A stretch of DNA of 64,000 bases from contig NZ_JAATNG010000007.1 of the NCBI RefSeq assembly GCF_013184805.1, forward strand, positions 124,001-188,000, written 5' to 3'. The notes beneath the pieces were generated by a model. The model saw only the letters and a list, made by a program, of their open reading frames with translations, did not search any database and was not told the DNA's origin. Made by a program: the position numbers and the translations under genes. The stretch's first letter is position 1, and each line of letters begins with the position of its first letter. This stretch comes from Pseudoruegeria sp. HB172150. Its GTDB lineage: Bacteria; Pseudomonadota; Alphaproteobacteria; Rhodobacterales; Rhodobacteraceae. Below are positions 34,210 through 43,849 of the stretch, piece after piece.

Positions 34210-34959
34210 TCAGCTGCGTGCCTCGTCCATCAGCTCGCGCATCCGCGCGATTGCCGGCTTCAGCCCGAGGAAAATCGCCTCGCCGATCAGGAAATGGCCG
34301 ATGTTCAGCTCCATCACCTCGGGAAAGGCGGCGACCGGCTGCACCGTGTCATAGGTCAGCCCGTGGCCCGCATGCACCTCGAGCCCCAGCGAATGGGCGA
34401 AGCTCGCCATCTCGCGCATCCGCTCCAGCTCGGCGTCGCGCTCTTCTGATTTTCCCTCGGCATGAAAGTCACAATAGGCCCCGGTGTGCAGTTCCACCAC
34501 CGCCGCACCGATCCGCGCGGCAGCCTCGATCTGGCGCCGATCAGCGGCGATGAAGATCGACACCCGGCACCCGGCATCGGCCAACGGCGCGATGAAATGC
34601 GCCAGCTTGTTCTCCTCTCGCGCCACTTCGAGCCCGCCCTCGGTCGTCCGCTCCTCGCGCTTCTCCGGAACGAGGCACACGGCGTGCGGCCGGTGTCGCA
34701 GCGCGATTGCCTGCATCTCCTCGGTCGCCGCCATCTCGAAGTTCAGCGGCACCGTCAGCGTTTCCGCAAGCCGCGCGATATCCTCGTCTGAAATATGCCG
34801 CCGGTCTTCGCGCAGATGCGCTGTGATACCGTCGGCGCCGGCCTCTTCCGCCAATTGCGCGGCGCGCACCGGGTCCGGATAGGCCGAGCCGCGCGCATTC
34901 CGCACGGTGGCGACGTGGTCGATATTCACACCAAGCCGAAGCTTGCCCAAGGGCTGCAT
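34210..34959 (-). CDS. pdxJ: Pyridoxine 5'-phosphate synthase
   Basis: Condenses 1-deoxyxylulose 5-phosphate with 3-amino-2-oxopropyl phosphate, the ring-forming step of vitamin B6 synthesis. The 249-residue TIM barrel begins [17 protein letters not shown] and has [31 protein letters not shown] and HAGHGLTYD, all diagnostic. The ATG follows AAGGAGG with a 5-nt spacer. It is 10 bp downstream of the DUF2062 gene, in the order rsh-DUF2062-pdxJ. An acpS gene often follows pdxJ in this group but is absent here, where the UPF0280 gene converges instead. Confidence 0.96.
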   Translation of the reverse strand: MQPLGKLRLGVNIDHVATVRNARGSAYPDPVRAAQLAEEAGADGITAHLREDRRHISDEDIARLAETLTVPLNFEMAATEEMQAIALRHRPHAVCLVPEKREERTTEGGLEVAREENKLAHFIAPLADAGCRVSIFIAADRRQIEAAARIGAAVVELHTGAYCDFHAEGKSEERDAELERMREMASFAHSLGLEVHAGHGLTYDTVQPVAAFPEVMELNIGHFLIGEAIFLGLKPAIARMRELMDEARS

Positions 34960-34969
34960 GGCGGCCTCC

Positions 34970-35632
34970 TTACTCGGCGGGAGCGCTGCCCGATTTCGCC
35001 GCCCCGGCCCGCGCCATCGCGATCCGGCGTTTCTCGTAGCGTTCCCGCAGCTTCTTCACCCGTCGCGCCTGATAGGCCTTCACGGCGGGAAGCGCCAGTG
35101 CGTAGGAGATCGTACCGAAGATGATGCCTGGAATGATCCCGCCGACGATGTATGGCAAGAACACCGTGTACCAGAACCGCTGCAGCCGATCCCAGTGTGC
35201 CAAGTCGTCGTTGAAGACGGATTGCAGGTTGTGCCAGATTTCCTGGCTCGCCTGGCTGAAGGCGCCAAAAACACGGTGGATCGGCACCGTGGCATGGTGA
35301 TCCAGGATCCAGCTTCCGACCTCCAGGCTGATGGCTGCGATGAAAGGAAAAGTCAGCGGGTTGCCGACGAAAGTGGCCATCAGCGCCGCAAGTATGTTGC
35401 CCTGCATAATGAAAGCCAGAATTGCCGCCAGCAGGAAATGAAACCCGAAGAAAGGCGTAAAGCAGACAAAGACCCCGGCGGCGATTCCGCGTGCGATGCG
35501 GTGCGGCGGGTCGGGCAGGCGGCGCAGACGGTGGACGACATAATAGAATGCGCGGTTCCAGCCGCCCCTCGGCCAGAACCCCTCGGCGATGAACTGCAGC
35601 CAGGTGCGAGGCGTCCGCCGTTTAAAGACCAC
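34970..35632 (-). CDS. DUF2062 membrane protein
   Basis: A 220-residue inner-membrane protein with the DUF2062 pattern: [20 protein letters not shown], then a second hydrophobic stretch, and [13 protein letters not shown]. Function unknown; widespread next to rsh and pdxJ in Rhodobacterales. The GTG start at 35632 is 13 nt from AAGGAGG, which itself overlaps the rsh stop codon, so initiation may depend on coupling. The C-terminus is highly basic. Confidence 0.86.
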   Translation of the reverse strand: MVFKRRTPRTWLQFIAEGFWPRGGWNRAFYYVVHRLRRLPDPPHRIARGIAAGVFVCFTPFFGFHFLLAAILAFIMQGNILAALMATFVGNPLTFPFIAAISLEVGSWILDHHATVPIHRVFGAFSQASQEIWHNLQSVFNDDLAHWDRLQRFWYTVFLPYIVGGIIPGIIFGTISYALALPAVKAYQARRVKKLRERYEKRRIAMARAGAAKSGSAPAE

Positions 35633-35650
35633 TGACTGTCTGCTGCCTCC

Positions 35651-37786
35651 TTAGGGCTTGCGTTCCAGATCGCGGTGCCGCTCGATCGCGGCGACATCAC
35701 TTTCCGCCTCAACCGCCAGCATTACCGCGTGCAGGTGCTCTGCATCCCTCAGGTCGACGTCGATAATGAGGCGAAAGAAGTCCGGTTTCCTGTCGACAAA
35801 TTGCAGGTTGGAGATATTGGCCTTCTGCTCTCCGATCAATGTGCAAATCCTGCCAAGCACGCCAGAGTCGTTTGCGATCGTGACGTCAAGGCTGACCGTA
35901 TGCACCGCCGGATGGTTGCCGGAATGCCAGTGCAGGTCGACCCAGCGCTCGGGACTGTCCTGGAATTCCTCAAGCGCCAGGCACTCGATTGCGTGGATGA
36001 TCACGCCCTTGCCGCGGTAGGAAATGCCGACGATGCGCTCTCCGGGCACCGGCTGACAACAATTCGCGCGCTCGAAATGTTGATCGGGATCCAGGCCGAT
36101 GACGGCACGGGACACGTCGATTTCGTCCTCGGTCGCATCGCTGATATCCGGATACAGGGTCGCCACGACCTCGCGTGCGGTCAGTTCCGCAGACCCGAGC
36201 CGGGCCAGCAGTTCCTCGGACGTCACGAGCCCCATCTGCTTGGCGGCAGTTGACAGCGCCTTGTCGGTGACCCGCTTGCCGACATGCTCAAACGCGACCC
36301 GGGCCAGCTCCCAGCCGAGTTTCACGAACCGCTCGCGATCCTCCTCGCGCAGAGAGCGGCGGATCGCCGCCTTAGCCCGGCCGGTCACGACGATGTCGAT
36401 CCAGGTCGATTGCGGTCGCTGGCCAGCGGCGGTGATGATTTCGCAGGATTGTCCGTTCTTCAGCCGCGTCCACAACGGCACGCGCATTGCATCGACCTTT
36501 GCGCCAACACAGCTGTCACCGATCCGGGTGTGGATTGCGTAGGCGAAGTCCAGCGGTGTGGCGCCGCGCGGCAACTTCACCACGTCACCCTTGGGCGTGA
36601 AGCAGAACACCTGGTCGGCGTACATCTCCAGCTTCACATGCTCGAGGAACTCGTCATGATCCTCGGCATTCTCGAACTGCTCGGTCAGGCTGGCGATCCA
36701 CTTGGTAGGATCGACGGCGAAGGGGTTCTCCGACGGCACACCATCACGATAGGACCAGTGCGCGGCAACGCCGGTCTCTGCCACGTCGTGCATCTGGAAA
36801 GTGCGGATCTGGATCTCCACCCGCCGTCCGTCACGCCCGGACACCGTGGTATGGATGGAACGATAACCGTTCGTCTTAGGCTGGCTGATATAATCCTTGA
36901 AACGTCCCGGCACAGCACGCCAGCGCTGGTGCATCGCGCCCAGCACGCGGTAACAGTCCGCCTCGTCCCTGCACAGGATGCGAAATCCGTAGATGTCCGA
37001 CAGGCGCGAGAACGACAGGCCCTTTTCCTGCATCTTGCGCCAGATCGAATAGGGACGCTTCGCGCGGCCCTCGACCTCGGCCGCGATGCCGTTCTTCTTC
37101 AGTTCCTTGCGGATGTCGGCGGTGATCTTCTTGACGACGTCGCCGGTCTCGCGCTGGAGCCGGACGAAGCGCCGCATGATCGAGTTCCGGCCATCCGGGT
37201 TCAGCACCGCGAAGGCCAGATCCTCCAGCTCGTCGCGCATCCACTGCATGCCCATGCGGCCGGCGAGCGGAGCGAAGATGTCCATCGTCTCGCGCGCCTT
37301 CTGGGCCTGCTTTTCGGGCCGCATCGCCTTGATGGTTCGCATGTTGTGCAGACGGTCGGCGAGCTTCACGAGAATCACCCGCAGGTCCTTGGACATGGCC
37401 ATGAACAGCTTGCGGAAGTTCTCTGCCTGTTTCGATTCCGAGGACGATAGCTGCAGATTGGTCAGCTTTGTCACGCCATCGACAAGTTCAGCCACTTCAT
37501 TGCCGAACCGCTCGGAAATTTCTCCGTAGGTCGACCGAGTATCCTCGATCGTGTCGTGCAGCAGCGCGGTGATGATGGTCGCATCGTCCAGCCGCATCTC
37601 TGTCAGGATCGAGGCAACGGCAACCGGATGGGTGAAGTAGGCTTCGCCCGAATGCCGGAACTGCCCGGCATGCATCCGGCCACCATAGTCATAGGCGGCG
37701 CGGATCAGATCTTCGTTGGTGCGGGGGTTGTAGGCGCGGACCCTGTCGATCAGGTCATCGACCTCGATCAATCGGTCCAGCGCCAT
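35651..37786 (-). CDS. rsh: Bifunctional (p)ppGpp synthetase/hydrolase (Rel/Spo)
   Basis: Stringent-response enzyme of 711 residues that makes and degrades (p)ppGpp. The order is an HD hydrolase domain (ALLHDTIEDTRSTYGE, KLADRLHNMRTI), a synthetase domain (KTNGYRSIHTTVSG, RVEIQIRTFQMH), a TGS domain (FCFTPKGDVVKLPRGATPLDFA), a helical/conserved-Cys region (FERANCCQPVPGERIVGI) and a C-terminal ACT domain. Both catalytic halves look intact. It lies just downstream of rpoZ (12 bp), the same link as the spoT-rpoZ operon of other proteobacteria. Confidence 0.95.
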   Translation of the reverse strand: MALDRLIEVDDLIDRVRAYNPRTNEDLIRAAYDYGGRMHAGQFRHSGEAYFTHPVAVASILTEMRLDDATIITALLHDTIEDTRSTYGEISERFGNEVAELVDGVTKLTNLQLSSSESKQAENFRKLFMAMSKDLRVILVKLADRLHNMRTIKAMRPEKQAQKARETMDIFAPLAGRMGMQWMRDELEDLAFAVLNPDGRNSIMRRFVRLQRETGDVVKKITADIRKELKKNGIAAEVEGRAKRPYSIWRKMQEKGLSFSRLSDIYGFRILCRDEADCYRVLGAMHQRWRAVPGRFKDYISQPKTNGYRSIHTTVSGRDGRRVEIQIRTFQMHDVAETGVAAHWSYRDGVPSENPFAVDPTKWIASLTEQFENAEDHDEFLEHVKLEMYADQVFCFTPKGDVVKLPRGATPLDFAYAIHTRIGDSCVGAKVDAMRVPLWTRLKNGQSCEIITAAGQRPQSTWIDIVVTGRAKAAIRRSLREEDRERFVKLGWELARVAFEHVGKRVTDKALSTAAKQMGLVTSEELLARLGSAELTAREVVATLYPDISDATEDEIDVSRAVIGLDPDQHFERANCCQPVPGERIVGISYRGKGVIIHAIECLALEEFQDSPERWVDLHWHSGNHPAVHTVSLDVTIANDSGVLGRICTLIGEQKANISNLQFVDRKPDFFRLIIDVDLRDAEHLHAVMLAVEAESDVAAIERHRDLERKP

Positions 37787-37798
37787 GGAAGCTTCCCC

Positions 37799-38152
37799 TT
37801 ACTTCGGCTCCTGCGCTTCCATCAGCGCGCGCAGCAGCTTCTCTTCGGACATGTCGTCGTCGGCGGGCTTGTCCTGTTCGGCCCCCATGAGGAGCGCCAT
37901 CGCATCCTCTTCGGGCTCGTCGACCTCGATCTGGGTCTGGTTGCTTTCGATCATCCGCTCGCGCAGATCCTCGGCCTGCTGGGTTTCCTCGGCGATCTCA
38001 CGCAGAGAAACGACAGGGTTCTTATCGTTGTCGCGGTCGACCGTCAGCGACGCACCAGAAGAGATTTCGCGCGCACGATGGGCCGCAAGCATTACCAGCT
38101 CAAACCGGTTCGGGACCTTGTCAACGCAATCTTCGACCGTAACGCGGGCCAT
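37799..38152 (-). CDS. rpoZ: RNA polymerase omega subunit
   Basis: Assembly and stability subunit of RNA polymerase, 117 residues. [31 protein letters not shown] is the complete conserved core (positions 1-31). The rest is an acidic tail of the length seen in alphaproteobacteria. The ATG follows GGAG with a 5-nt spacer. In many proteobacteria omega lies near or beside the ppGpp-binding site of polymerase, so co-transcription with rsh makes functional sense. Confidence 0.95.
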   Translation of the reverse strand: MARVTVEDCVDKVPNRFELVMLAAHRAREISSGASLTVDRDNDKNPVVSLREIAEETQQAEDLRERMIESNQTQIEVDEPEEDAMALLMGAEQDKPADDDMSEEKLLRALMEAQEPK

Positions 38153-38190
38153 GTGTACTCCAATCCTAGTCTGGGAGATCTAGAGGCGCC

Positions 38191-38219
38191 TGAATACGCG
38201 TTCTTTCCACGCTTGACAA
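38191..38219 (-). promoter_or_regulatory. Candidate promoter of rpoZ-rsh
   Basis: On the minus strand, TTGTCA and TATTCA are separated by exactly 17 bp. The start would fall some 30 bases before the rpoZ ATG. The -35 match is good and the -10 match is modest (3 of 6). It lies between folK and rpoZ, where a promoter is expected because the upstream folK gene is a separate unit. Confidence 0.35.
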
Positions 38220-38245
38220 GGTTATCTGGGGTGTTTCGCCGTGAT

Positions 38246-38827
38246 TTACAGGGGGATTACGGCCTCGACGTCCGCTTTCGGCAGGGCCGCGACCATTTCG
38301 CGCACTGTGACCCCAAGCACCGGATGCGGCCAGTCGGGCGCGATATCCAGCATCGGAACCAGCACAAAGGCACGCTCGTGCATCCGCGGGTGCGGCAGGA
38401 TCAGCTGGTCCGGCGCGGTCTTCGGCTGCTCCACCACCGGCAGATCGTGCCATCTTTCAAAGGTGTTGCGGTCCGGCAGAACCGCGTCGTCCAGCGCCAG
38501 AAGATCCAGATCCAGCGTGCGGCTGCCCCAGCGCTGCACGCGGTGCCGGCCGAATTCTGCCTCGATCGCATGTAGCAGCGCCAAGACCTGACCGGGCTGT
38601 AGATCACCCTCCAGTTGCACAACGGAATTCACATAGTCGGGGCCCGCCCCGGCCGGAAAGCACGGTGTTTTGAACAGGCGGCTCTTCGCTGTCACCTCGA
38701 GTGGCGAATCATGCAGCCGGTCCAGCGCCTTGGTCAGTGTCTCTGCCGGCGTACTGCATGAAAGCTGCAGATTTGCGCCCAGTGCGACGAAGGTTTTTCG
38801 CTGCGTCGTGACGAAATTATGACGCAT
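38246..38827 (-). CDS. folK: 2-amino-4-hydroxy-6-hydroxymethyldihydropteridine pyrophosphokinase
   Basis: Folate pathway kinase that transfers pyrophosphate from ATP to hydroxymethyl-dihydropterin. The 193 residues carry FVALGANLQ, a pterin loop, and the HPPK signature RWGSRTLDLDLLALDD. HPRMHERAFVLVPMLDIAPDW completes the fold. It is monofunctional (no FolB or FolP fused). It is divergent from the NYN gene and 93 bp upstream of rpoZ on the same strand. Confidence 0.94.
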   Translation of the reverse strand: MRHNFVTTQRKTFVALGANLQLSCSTPAETLTKALDRLHDSPLEVTAKSRLFKTPCFPAGAGPDYVNSVVQLEGDLQPGQVLALLHAIEAEFGRHRVQRWGSRTLDLDLLALDDAVLPDRNTFERWHDLPVVEQPKTAPDQLILPHPRMHERAFVLVPMLDIAPDWPHPVLGVTVREMVAALPKADVEAVIPL

Positions 38828-38879
38828 TTCACCTCATAGGTCTCTTGCGAGCAGGGATTTTCAGCCTATTCTACCCGGC

Positions 38880-38933
38880 AGTTTCGCCACAACGATTGTT
38901 AAACACACACTCACGGACGTCATTGGCGAAACT
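38880..38933. promoter_or_regulatory. 10-bp inverted repeat in the folK-NYN divergent gap
   Basis: Perfect arms AGTTTCGCCA (38880-38889) and TGGCGAAACT (38924-38933), with 34 bp between. The right arm ends 23 bp before the NYN start codon. It could be a two-site operator for a dimeric regulator of the divergent pair. If both arms are transcribed it could instead be a long-loop RNA stem in the NYN leader. No regulator is encoded beside it. Confidence 0.45.
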
Positions 38934-38956
38934 CATTAACCGAAGGGGCAAAATTT

Positions 38957-39532
38957 ATGTTCTACAGAGACGAACGGCTTGCGCTGTTCATCGACGGATC
39001 GAACCTTTACGCCGCTGCAAAATCGCTCGGGTTCGATATCGACTATAAACTGCTACGCCAAGAGTTCATGCGACGCGGGAAACTGCTACGTGCATTCTAC
39101 TACACGGCGCTGCTGGAGAATGACGACTATTCGCCGATTCGTCCTCTCGTCGACTGGCTGCATTATAATGGCTTCTCGATGGTGACGAAACCGGCCAAGG
39201 AGTATGTCGACAGCCAGGGTCGGCGCAAGGTCAAGGGAAACATGGATATCGAGCTCACCGTCGATGCCATGGAACTTGCCGCCTATGTCGACCATATCGT
39301 GCTGTTCTCCGGCGACGGCGATTTCCGCCCACTGGTCGAGGCATTGCAACGCAAAGGTGTGCGCGTATCCGTCGTTTCGACGATCCGCAGCCAACCGCCG
39401 ATGATCGCCGACGAACTTCGCCGCCAGGCCGATAACTTCATCGAGTTGGACGAGTTGAAGGAAGTGATCGGACGGCCACCGCGCGAACCGCGCGATGCGT
39501 CCGAGCCGGCGCAGCAGGAAACCGTCGAGTAA
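38957..39532 (+). CDS. NYN-domain (LabA/DUF88) putative ribonuclease
   Basis: A 191-residue protein with a PIN-like NYN domain. LALFIDGSNLYAAAKSLG gives the first acidic residue (Asp13). KGNMDIELTVDAMELA and VLFSGDGDFRPLVEALQRKG supply the others, so a metal-dependent RNase active site is complete. The C-terminus is short and polar. Target RNA is unknown. The start codon follows an AGGGGC ribosome site. It is a single-gene unit divergent from folK, followed by a hairpin terminator. Confidence 0.86.
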   Translation: MFYRDERLALFIDGSNLYAAAKSLGFDIDYKLLRQEFMRRGKLLRAFYYTALLENDDYSPIRPLVDWLHYNGFSMVTKPAKEYVDSQGRRKVKGNMDIELTVDAMELAAYVDHIVLFSGDGDFRPLVEALQRKGVRVSVVSTIRSQPPMIADELRRQADNFIELDELKEVIGRPPREPRDASEPAQQETVE

Positions 39533-39561
39533 ATCGCGCGACCCTGCAAAATCTCGGGCCT

Positions 39562-39587
39562 CGCGGGTTTCACCCGCGCGGTTCTTT
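39562..39587 (+). terminator. Hairpin terminator after the NYN gene
   Basis: CGCGGGT-TTC-ACCCGCG, a perfect 7-bp stem with a 3-nt loop, followed by CGGTTCTTT. The T-tract is interrupted, so efficiency may be moderate. It separates the NYN unit from ispH, which starts 75 bp further on. Confidence 0.5.
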
Positions 39588-39661
39588 GGCATGTACGCCG
39601 CGGTACTCTGGACCTGATGGCCAAGGCATCCTAGGTCTGGGGCAAAGAACAAGGCGCGCGA

Positions 39662-40612
39662 ATGTCCAAACCCTCCCTCATCCTCTATCTCGCCGCGCCG
39701 CGCGGGTTCTGTGCGGGCGTGGACCGGGCGATCAAGATCGTCGAGATGGCGCTGCAGAAATGGGGCGCGCCGGTCTATGTCCGGCACGAGATCGTGCACA
39801 ATCGCTTCGTCGTCGACGGGCTGCGCGCAAAGGGCGCCGTCTTCGTCGAAGAGCTGGACGAATGCCCGCCGGACCGCCCGGTGATCTTCTCCGCCCACGG
39901 CGTGCCCAAGGCCGTCCCGGCTGAGGCAAGGCGGCGCAACATGGTCTATGTCGACGCCACCTGCCCGCTGGTTTCGAAGGTGCATATCGAAGCCGAGCGC
40001 CATTTCGCGAACGGCCTGCAGATGGTCATGATCGGCCATGCCGGCCACCCCGAGACGCTTGGCACCATGGGCCAGCTACCCGAGGGCGAAGTGCTGCTGG
40101 TCGAAACCGTGGACGACGTGGCCGGCCTGGACCCGCGCGATCCCGAGAAGCTTGCCTTCATCACCCAGACAACCCTGTCGGTCGATGACACCGCGGGCAT
40201 CGTCGCCGCGCTGAAGGCGCGCTTCCCGCAGATCGTCGGCCCGCACAAGGAAGACATCTGCTACGCGACCACCAACCGGCAGGAAGCGGTGAAGTCGGTC
40301 GCTCCCAAGGTCGACGCGATCCTGGTGATCGGCGCGCCGAACTCGTCGAACTCGAAACGGCTGGTGGAGGTCGGTGCGGCCGCGGGCTGTTCCTATTCGC
40401 AGCTGGTGCAGCGTGCCACCGACATCGACTGGCGCGCGCTTGAAGGAATTACCTCGGTCGGGATCACCGCGGGTGCCTCGGCGCCGGAGGTGCTGGTGAA
40501 CGAGGTGATCGACGCGTTCCGCGCCCGCTTCGACGTCACGGTCGAGCCGGTGGAAACCGCCATCGAGCGCGTCGAGTTCAAGGTTCCGCGCGTGTTGCGG
40601 GAACCTGCCTGA
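39662..40612 (+). CDS. ispH: 4-hydroxy-3-methylbut-2-enyl diphosphate reductase
   Basis: Last enzyme of the MEP isoprenoid pathway, a 4Fe-4S protein that makes IPP and DMAPP. The 316 residues have the first cluster ligand in [17 protein letters not shown], then [33 protein letters not shown] (second Cys), ICYATTNRQ and [14 protein letters not shown]. All three cluster cysteines are present. ispH is single-copy in this context and is followed 68 bp later by a LysE-type exporter gene. Confidence 0.96.
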   Translation: MSKPSLILYLAAPRGFCAGVDRAIKIVEMALQKWGAPVYVRHEIVHNRFVVDGLRAKGAVFVEELDECPPDRPVIFSAHGVPKAVPAEARRRNMVYVDATCPLVSKVHIEAERHFANGLQMVMIGHAGHPETLGTMGQLPEGEVLLVETVDDVAGLDPRDPEKLAFITQTTLSVDDTAGIVAALKARFPQIVGPHKEDICYATTNRQEAVKSVAPKVDAILVIGAPNSSNSKRLVEVGAAAGCSYSQLVQRATDIDWRALEGITSVGITAGASAPEVLVNEVIDAFRARFDVTVEPVETAIERVEFKVPRVLREPA

Positions 40613-40680
40613 CGGGCTGGCTGCATGGTTGACCATTCCGGCGGCGCGGGCGATTGTCAGCGCCGTTGAAGGAGCCTCCC

Positions 40681-41292
40681 ATGACCGCCGAATTCCTGCT
40701 GACCGCGATCGTAGTCTGCCTGATCCCCGGCACCGGCGTGATCTACACGCTCGCCATCGGACTGGGTCAGGGCACGAAAGCTTCTATCTGGGCCGCGCTC
40801 GGCTGCGCCTTCGGGATCGTGCCGCATCTGGCGGCGGCGATACTGGGATTGGCGGCGGTTCTGCACGCCTCGGCAGTCCTGTTCACGGTCGTGAAATTCG
40901 CCGGTGTCGCCTACCTGCTCTGGCTGGCCCGGCAGGCGCTGCAGGCTGATGGCGCTCTCTCCGTGCAGGCGGAAACCCGGCGAGAAGCTGGACCGCGCAT
41001 CGCGTGGCGGGGCGTGCTGCTGAATGTCCTGAACCCGAAATTGTCGATCTTCTTCCTGGCGCTGCTGCCGCCGTTCCTGTCGGGCAATCCCGCCACGGCG
41101 ACGCTGGAGATGGCCGAACTGGGCGCAGTGTTCATGGCCCTGACGTTTGGCATCTTCGTCTGCTACGGCCTTTTCGCCGCCGAGGCGCGGCGCTGGCTGC
41201 TGTCCAGCGCACGGGCGATGCGCTGGCTGAACCGCTCTTTCGCCGCGATCTTCGCGCTGCTCGCCGGGCGGCTGGCGCTGGAGCGGGCATGA
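40681..41292 (+). CDS. LysE-family translocator
   Basis: Inner-membrane exporter of the LysE/RhtB family, 203 residues with six hydrophobic helices. The start FLLTAIVVCLIPGTGVIYT contains the family PGP-like element (IPGTG). NVLNPKLSIFFLALLPPFL is the second signature. Likely exports an amino acid or homoserine lactone-like compound; the substrate is not determinable. The ATG at 40681 follows AAGGAG by 6 nt and is preferred to the ATG at 40654. It overlaps the next gene by 4 bp. Confidence 0.88.
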   Translation: MTAEFLLTAIVVCLIPGTGVIYTLAIGLGQGTKASIWAALGCAFGIVPHLAAAILGLAAVLHASAVLFTVVKFAGVAYLLWLARQALQADGALSVQAETRREAGPRIAWRGVLLNVLNPKLSIFFLALLPPFLSGNPATATLEMAELGAVFMALTFGIFVCYGLFAAEARRWLLSSARAMRWLNRSFAAIFALLAGRLALERA

Positions 41293-41885
41293 CCGGCGCC
41301 GATGCGGAAACTCTGGGCGTCTACGCCCGCGACGCGGCGCGTTATGCCGAGATCGTGGCGGACACCGATAAGGACCCGGTCCTCAAGGCGCTGCTGAATA
41401 CGCTGCCCGAACAGTCGCGGGTGCTCGACCTCGGCTGCGGCCCTGGCCACCTCGCCGCAAGGCTGCGCGACCTCGGGCACGAGGTGACGGCCACCGACGC
41501 CTCTCCCGAAATGGCCGCGCAGGCCAAGGTGCTGTTCGACCTCGACGTCACCGTCGCGACCTTCGACGATCTCGATGAGGTGGACACCTATGACGGTGTA
41601 CTCGCTTCGTTCAGCCTGCTTCATGCGCCGAAGGACCGGATGCCGGAGCATCTTGCCACAATACGCCGCGCGCTGCGGCCCGACGGCGTTCTGTCCATCG
41701 GGTTGAAGATGGGCGAGGGCGCGCATCGCGACACGCTTGGCCGGTTTTACGCCTATTACACCGATGAAGAGATTACCGGGTTGCTGGAAGCTGCCGGGTT
41801 TACCGTAATTTCGCGGTCTTTCGGCGAGGGCAAGGGCCTGGACGGCAAGCTGGCGAAATCCATCGTGCTGGGCGCCCGTGCCTGA
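41289..41885 (+). CDS. Class I SAM-dependent methyltransferase
   Basis: A 198-residue Rossmann-fold methyltransferase. Motif I is [15 protein letters not shown], followed by the acidic residue in [12 protein letters not shown], and the motif IV-like [13 protein letters not shown]. The small-molecule (type 11/UbiE-like) group is most likely. The ATG overlaps the LysE stop (ATGA), and rnhA starts 8 bp before its end. The substrate cannot be inferred from sequence. Confidence 0.87.
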   Translation: MTGADAETLGVYARDAARYAEIVADTDKDPVLKALLNTLPEQSRVLDLGCGPGHLAARLRDLGHEVTATDASPEMAAQAKVLFDLDVTVATFDDLDEVDTYDGVLASFSLLHAPKDRMPEHLATIRRALRPDGVLSIGLKMGEGAHRDTLGRFYAYYTDEEITGLLEAAGFTVISRSFGEGKGLDGKLAKSIVLGARA

Positions 41886-42345
41886 CCTTTTCGCCTATAC
41901 CGACGGTGCCTGTTCCGGGAATCCCGGGCCGGGGGGCTGGGGCGTGCTGCTGCTTGCGAAGGACGGCGACACCGTCCTGAAGGAACGCGAGCTGAAGGGC
42001 GGCGAGGCCGAGACCACCAACAACCGCATGGAGTTGATGGCCGCGATCCGCGCACTTGAGGCGCTGGGGCGACCAAGCGAGATCACCGTGGTGACGGACA
42101 GCGCCTATGTGAAGAACGGTGTGACCGGCTGGATCCATGGCTGGAAGCGGAACGGCTGGAAAACATCCGGCGGCAAACCAGTGAAGAATGTCGAGCTTTG
42201 GCAGCGGCTGGACGAGGCGCAGGCGCGGCACCGGGTGACGTGGGAATGGATCAAGGGCCACGCCGGCCATCCTGAGAACGAGAAGGCCGACGAGCTTGCC
42301 CGCGCCGGGATGGCGCCGTTCAAGCCGAAGAAAAAGGCAAGCTGA
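41878..42345 (+). CDS. rnhA: Ribonuclease HI
   Basis: Cleaves the RNA strand of RNA-DNA hybrids, 155 residues. The four-acid active site is visible in [47 protein letters not shown] and the C-terminal [15 protein letters not shown]. The GTG start at 41878 lies inside the end of the methyltransferase gene. It is convergent with the YeaQ-like gene 14 bp away. The identity is secure. Confidence 0.96.
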   Translation: MPDLFAYTDGACSGNPGPGGWGVLLLAKDGDTVLKERELKGGEAETTNNRMELMAAIRALEALGRPSEITVVTDSAYVKNGVTGWIHGWKRNGWKTSGGKPVKNVELWQRLDEAQARHRVTWEWIKGHAGHPENEKADELARAGMAPFKPKKKAS

Positions 42346-42359
42346 GGCCCGCCAGAACG

Positions 42360-42596
42360 CTACCGCCGGAAATGCGTCGGCACGATGATTAGCGCGCCGA
42401 TGGACGAGATGATCGCGTTCAGCCCGTGGCTGCCGAAACTGATCCCGAACATCACGCGCAGGAAATAGAACGCCACCGCGCCGCCAAGGCAGATCAGCAC
42501 CGACGGGATGTAGCCGTTGCGGGTAAAGCCGGAGCGTTCCGACAGGACACCGACGCAGAACGCGATAAACAGCGTACCGAAGAACGCGAAGAACAT
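42360..42596 (-). CDS. Small GlsB/YeaQ/YmgE-like membrane protein
   Basis: A 78-residue protein with three hydrophobic helices: FFAFFGTLFIAFCVGVLSE, VLICLGGAVAFYFLRVMFG and LNAIISSIGALIIVPTHF. The pattern resembles the transglycosylase-associated (YeaQ/YmgE) family, although the usual Gly-rich ends are weak. Function unknown; many members are stress-related. It lies 3 bp downstream of fmt on the same strand and is probably its last cotranscribed gene. Confidence 0.65.
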   Translation of the reverse strand: MFFAFFGTLFIAFCVGVLSERSGFTRNGYIPSVLICLGGAVAFYFLRVMFGISFGSHGLNAIISSIGALIIVPTHFRR

Positions 42597-42599
42597 GGC

Positions 42600-43514
42600 C
42601 TACTCTCCGCCCATCGATTCGCCCGGCGCAATGTCCCAGCCGCGCAGCACCTCCGCCGTGTCCTGCGCCCCGCGCCCGGCCCGCTGCAGCCGCGTGATCC
42701 GCACCGCGCCGGACCCGCAGGCCACCGTCAGCGCATCGTCCAGAACGGTGCCCGGCACGCCCGACATATCGGCAACCCGGGACGACAAAAGCTTCAACCG
42801 TTCGCCGCGCAGCATGGTCCAGGCGCCGGGAAAAGGCGAGAGACCGCGGATCAACCGGTCGACCTCTGCCGCCGGCTTCGACCAGTCGATCCGTGCCTCG
42901 GCCTTGTCGATCTTTTCGGCATAGGTCACGCCCTCCTCCGGCTGTACCTCCGGCACCAGATCCGGCAACCGCGCCAGAGCTTCGACGATCAGTCGCGCGC
43001 CCAGCGCCGACAGCCGGTCGTGCAGCGTCCCGGCCGCCTCCTCCGCCCCGATCCCCAGCGCCTCGCGCAACAGCACCGGCCCGGTATCCAGCCCCGCCTC
43101 CATCTGCATGATGCAGACCCCGGTCTCGGCATCCCCCGCCATGATCGCCCGCTGAATTGGCGCCGCGCCGCGCCAGCGCGGCAGCAGCGAGGCATGGATG
43201 TTCAGGCAGCCGTGCTTCGGCGCCTCGAGCACCGGTTTCGGCAGGATCAGCCCATAGGCGACGACCACGGCCACATCGGCCTCCAGCTCGGCAAACGCCT
43301 GCTGGTCGGCAGCATCGCGCAGCCGCGCCGGATGCCGCACCGGCAGCCCCAACGCCTCCGCCCGCGCCAGCACCGGCGACGGCCGCTCTTTCTTACCCCG
43401 GCCCGCCGGGCGCGGCGGCTGACAATAGACGCAGGCAATCTCGTGCCCGGCCTCGACCAAAGCGTCCAGCACCGGCACCGAAAAGTCCGGCGTTCCCATG
43501 AAGACGACGCGCAT
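42600..43514 (-). CDS. fmt: Methionyl-tRNA formyltransferase
   Basis: Formylates initiator Met-tRNA from 10-formyl-THF. The 304 residues start [20 protein letters not shown], and the catalytic centre [20 protein letters not shown] is intact. The C-terminal OB-like domain is present. The ATG at 43514 lies 2 bp after the ArsR stop; longer in-frame starts would run into ArsR and are less likely. fmt usually follows def directly, but here an ArsR/DUF6428 pair intervenes. Confidence 0.95.
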   Translation of the reverse strand: MRVVFMGTPDFSVPVLDALVEAGHEIACVYCQPPRPAGRGKKERPSPVLARAEALGLPVRHPARLRDAADQQAFAELEADVAVVVAYGLILPKPVLEAPKHGCLNIHASLLPRWRGAAPIQRAIMAGDAETGVCIMQMEAGLDTGPVLLREALGIGAEEAAGTLHDRLSALGARLIVEALARLPDLVPEVQPEEGVTYAEKIDKAEARIDWSKPAAEVDRLIRGLSPFPGAWTMLRGERLKLLSSRVADMSGVPGTVLDDALTVACGSGAVRITRLQRAGRGAQDTAEVLRGWDIAPGESMGGE

Positions 43515-43516
43515 GT

Positions 43517-43849
43517 TCAGGCTCCCGTTCGCTTCGCCGGTCCGCAGCACGCCCGCACCGTCGGGTGGCCGCCGCAGCAATCCTCGATCAGGTAGCCCAT
43601 AAGCCCGCCGAGCGCATCAAAATCCACCCGATAGATGATCTGTCGCGACACGCGCTCCGGAACGACCAGCCCCGCCTGCGCCAGCGCGGCAAGATGGAAC
43701 GACGCCCGCGACGGCGCGGCACCTGCATGCTCTCCGATGGAACCGGCCGGGGCGCCGTCCTCCCCTGCGGTCACGAGGAAGCGTAGCATCCGCAGTCGCG
43801 TAGCGTCGGACAGAGCGGACAGTGATTTCAGTGCTTGACTCTCTTCCAT
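43517..43849 (-). CDS. ArsR/SmtB-family transcriptional regulator
   Basis: A 110-residue winged-helix repressor. [19 protein letters not shown] is the ArsR start, and [19 protein letters not shown] the recognition helix. A cysteine-rich tail ([15 protein letters not shown]) probably binds arsenite or another soft metal. The ATG has no Shine-Dalgarno, and a candidate -10 ends 5 bp before it, so the mRNA may be leaderless. It is divergent from the DUF6428 gene across an inverted-repeat operator, and fmt follows after 2 bp. Confidence 0.9.
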   Translation of the reverse strand: MEESQALKSLSALSDATRLRMLRFLVTAGEDGAPAGSIGEHAGAAPSRASFHLAALAQAGLVVPERVSRQIIYRVDFDALGGLMGYLIEDCCGGHPTVRACCGPAKRTGA

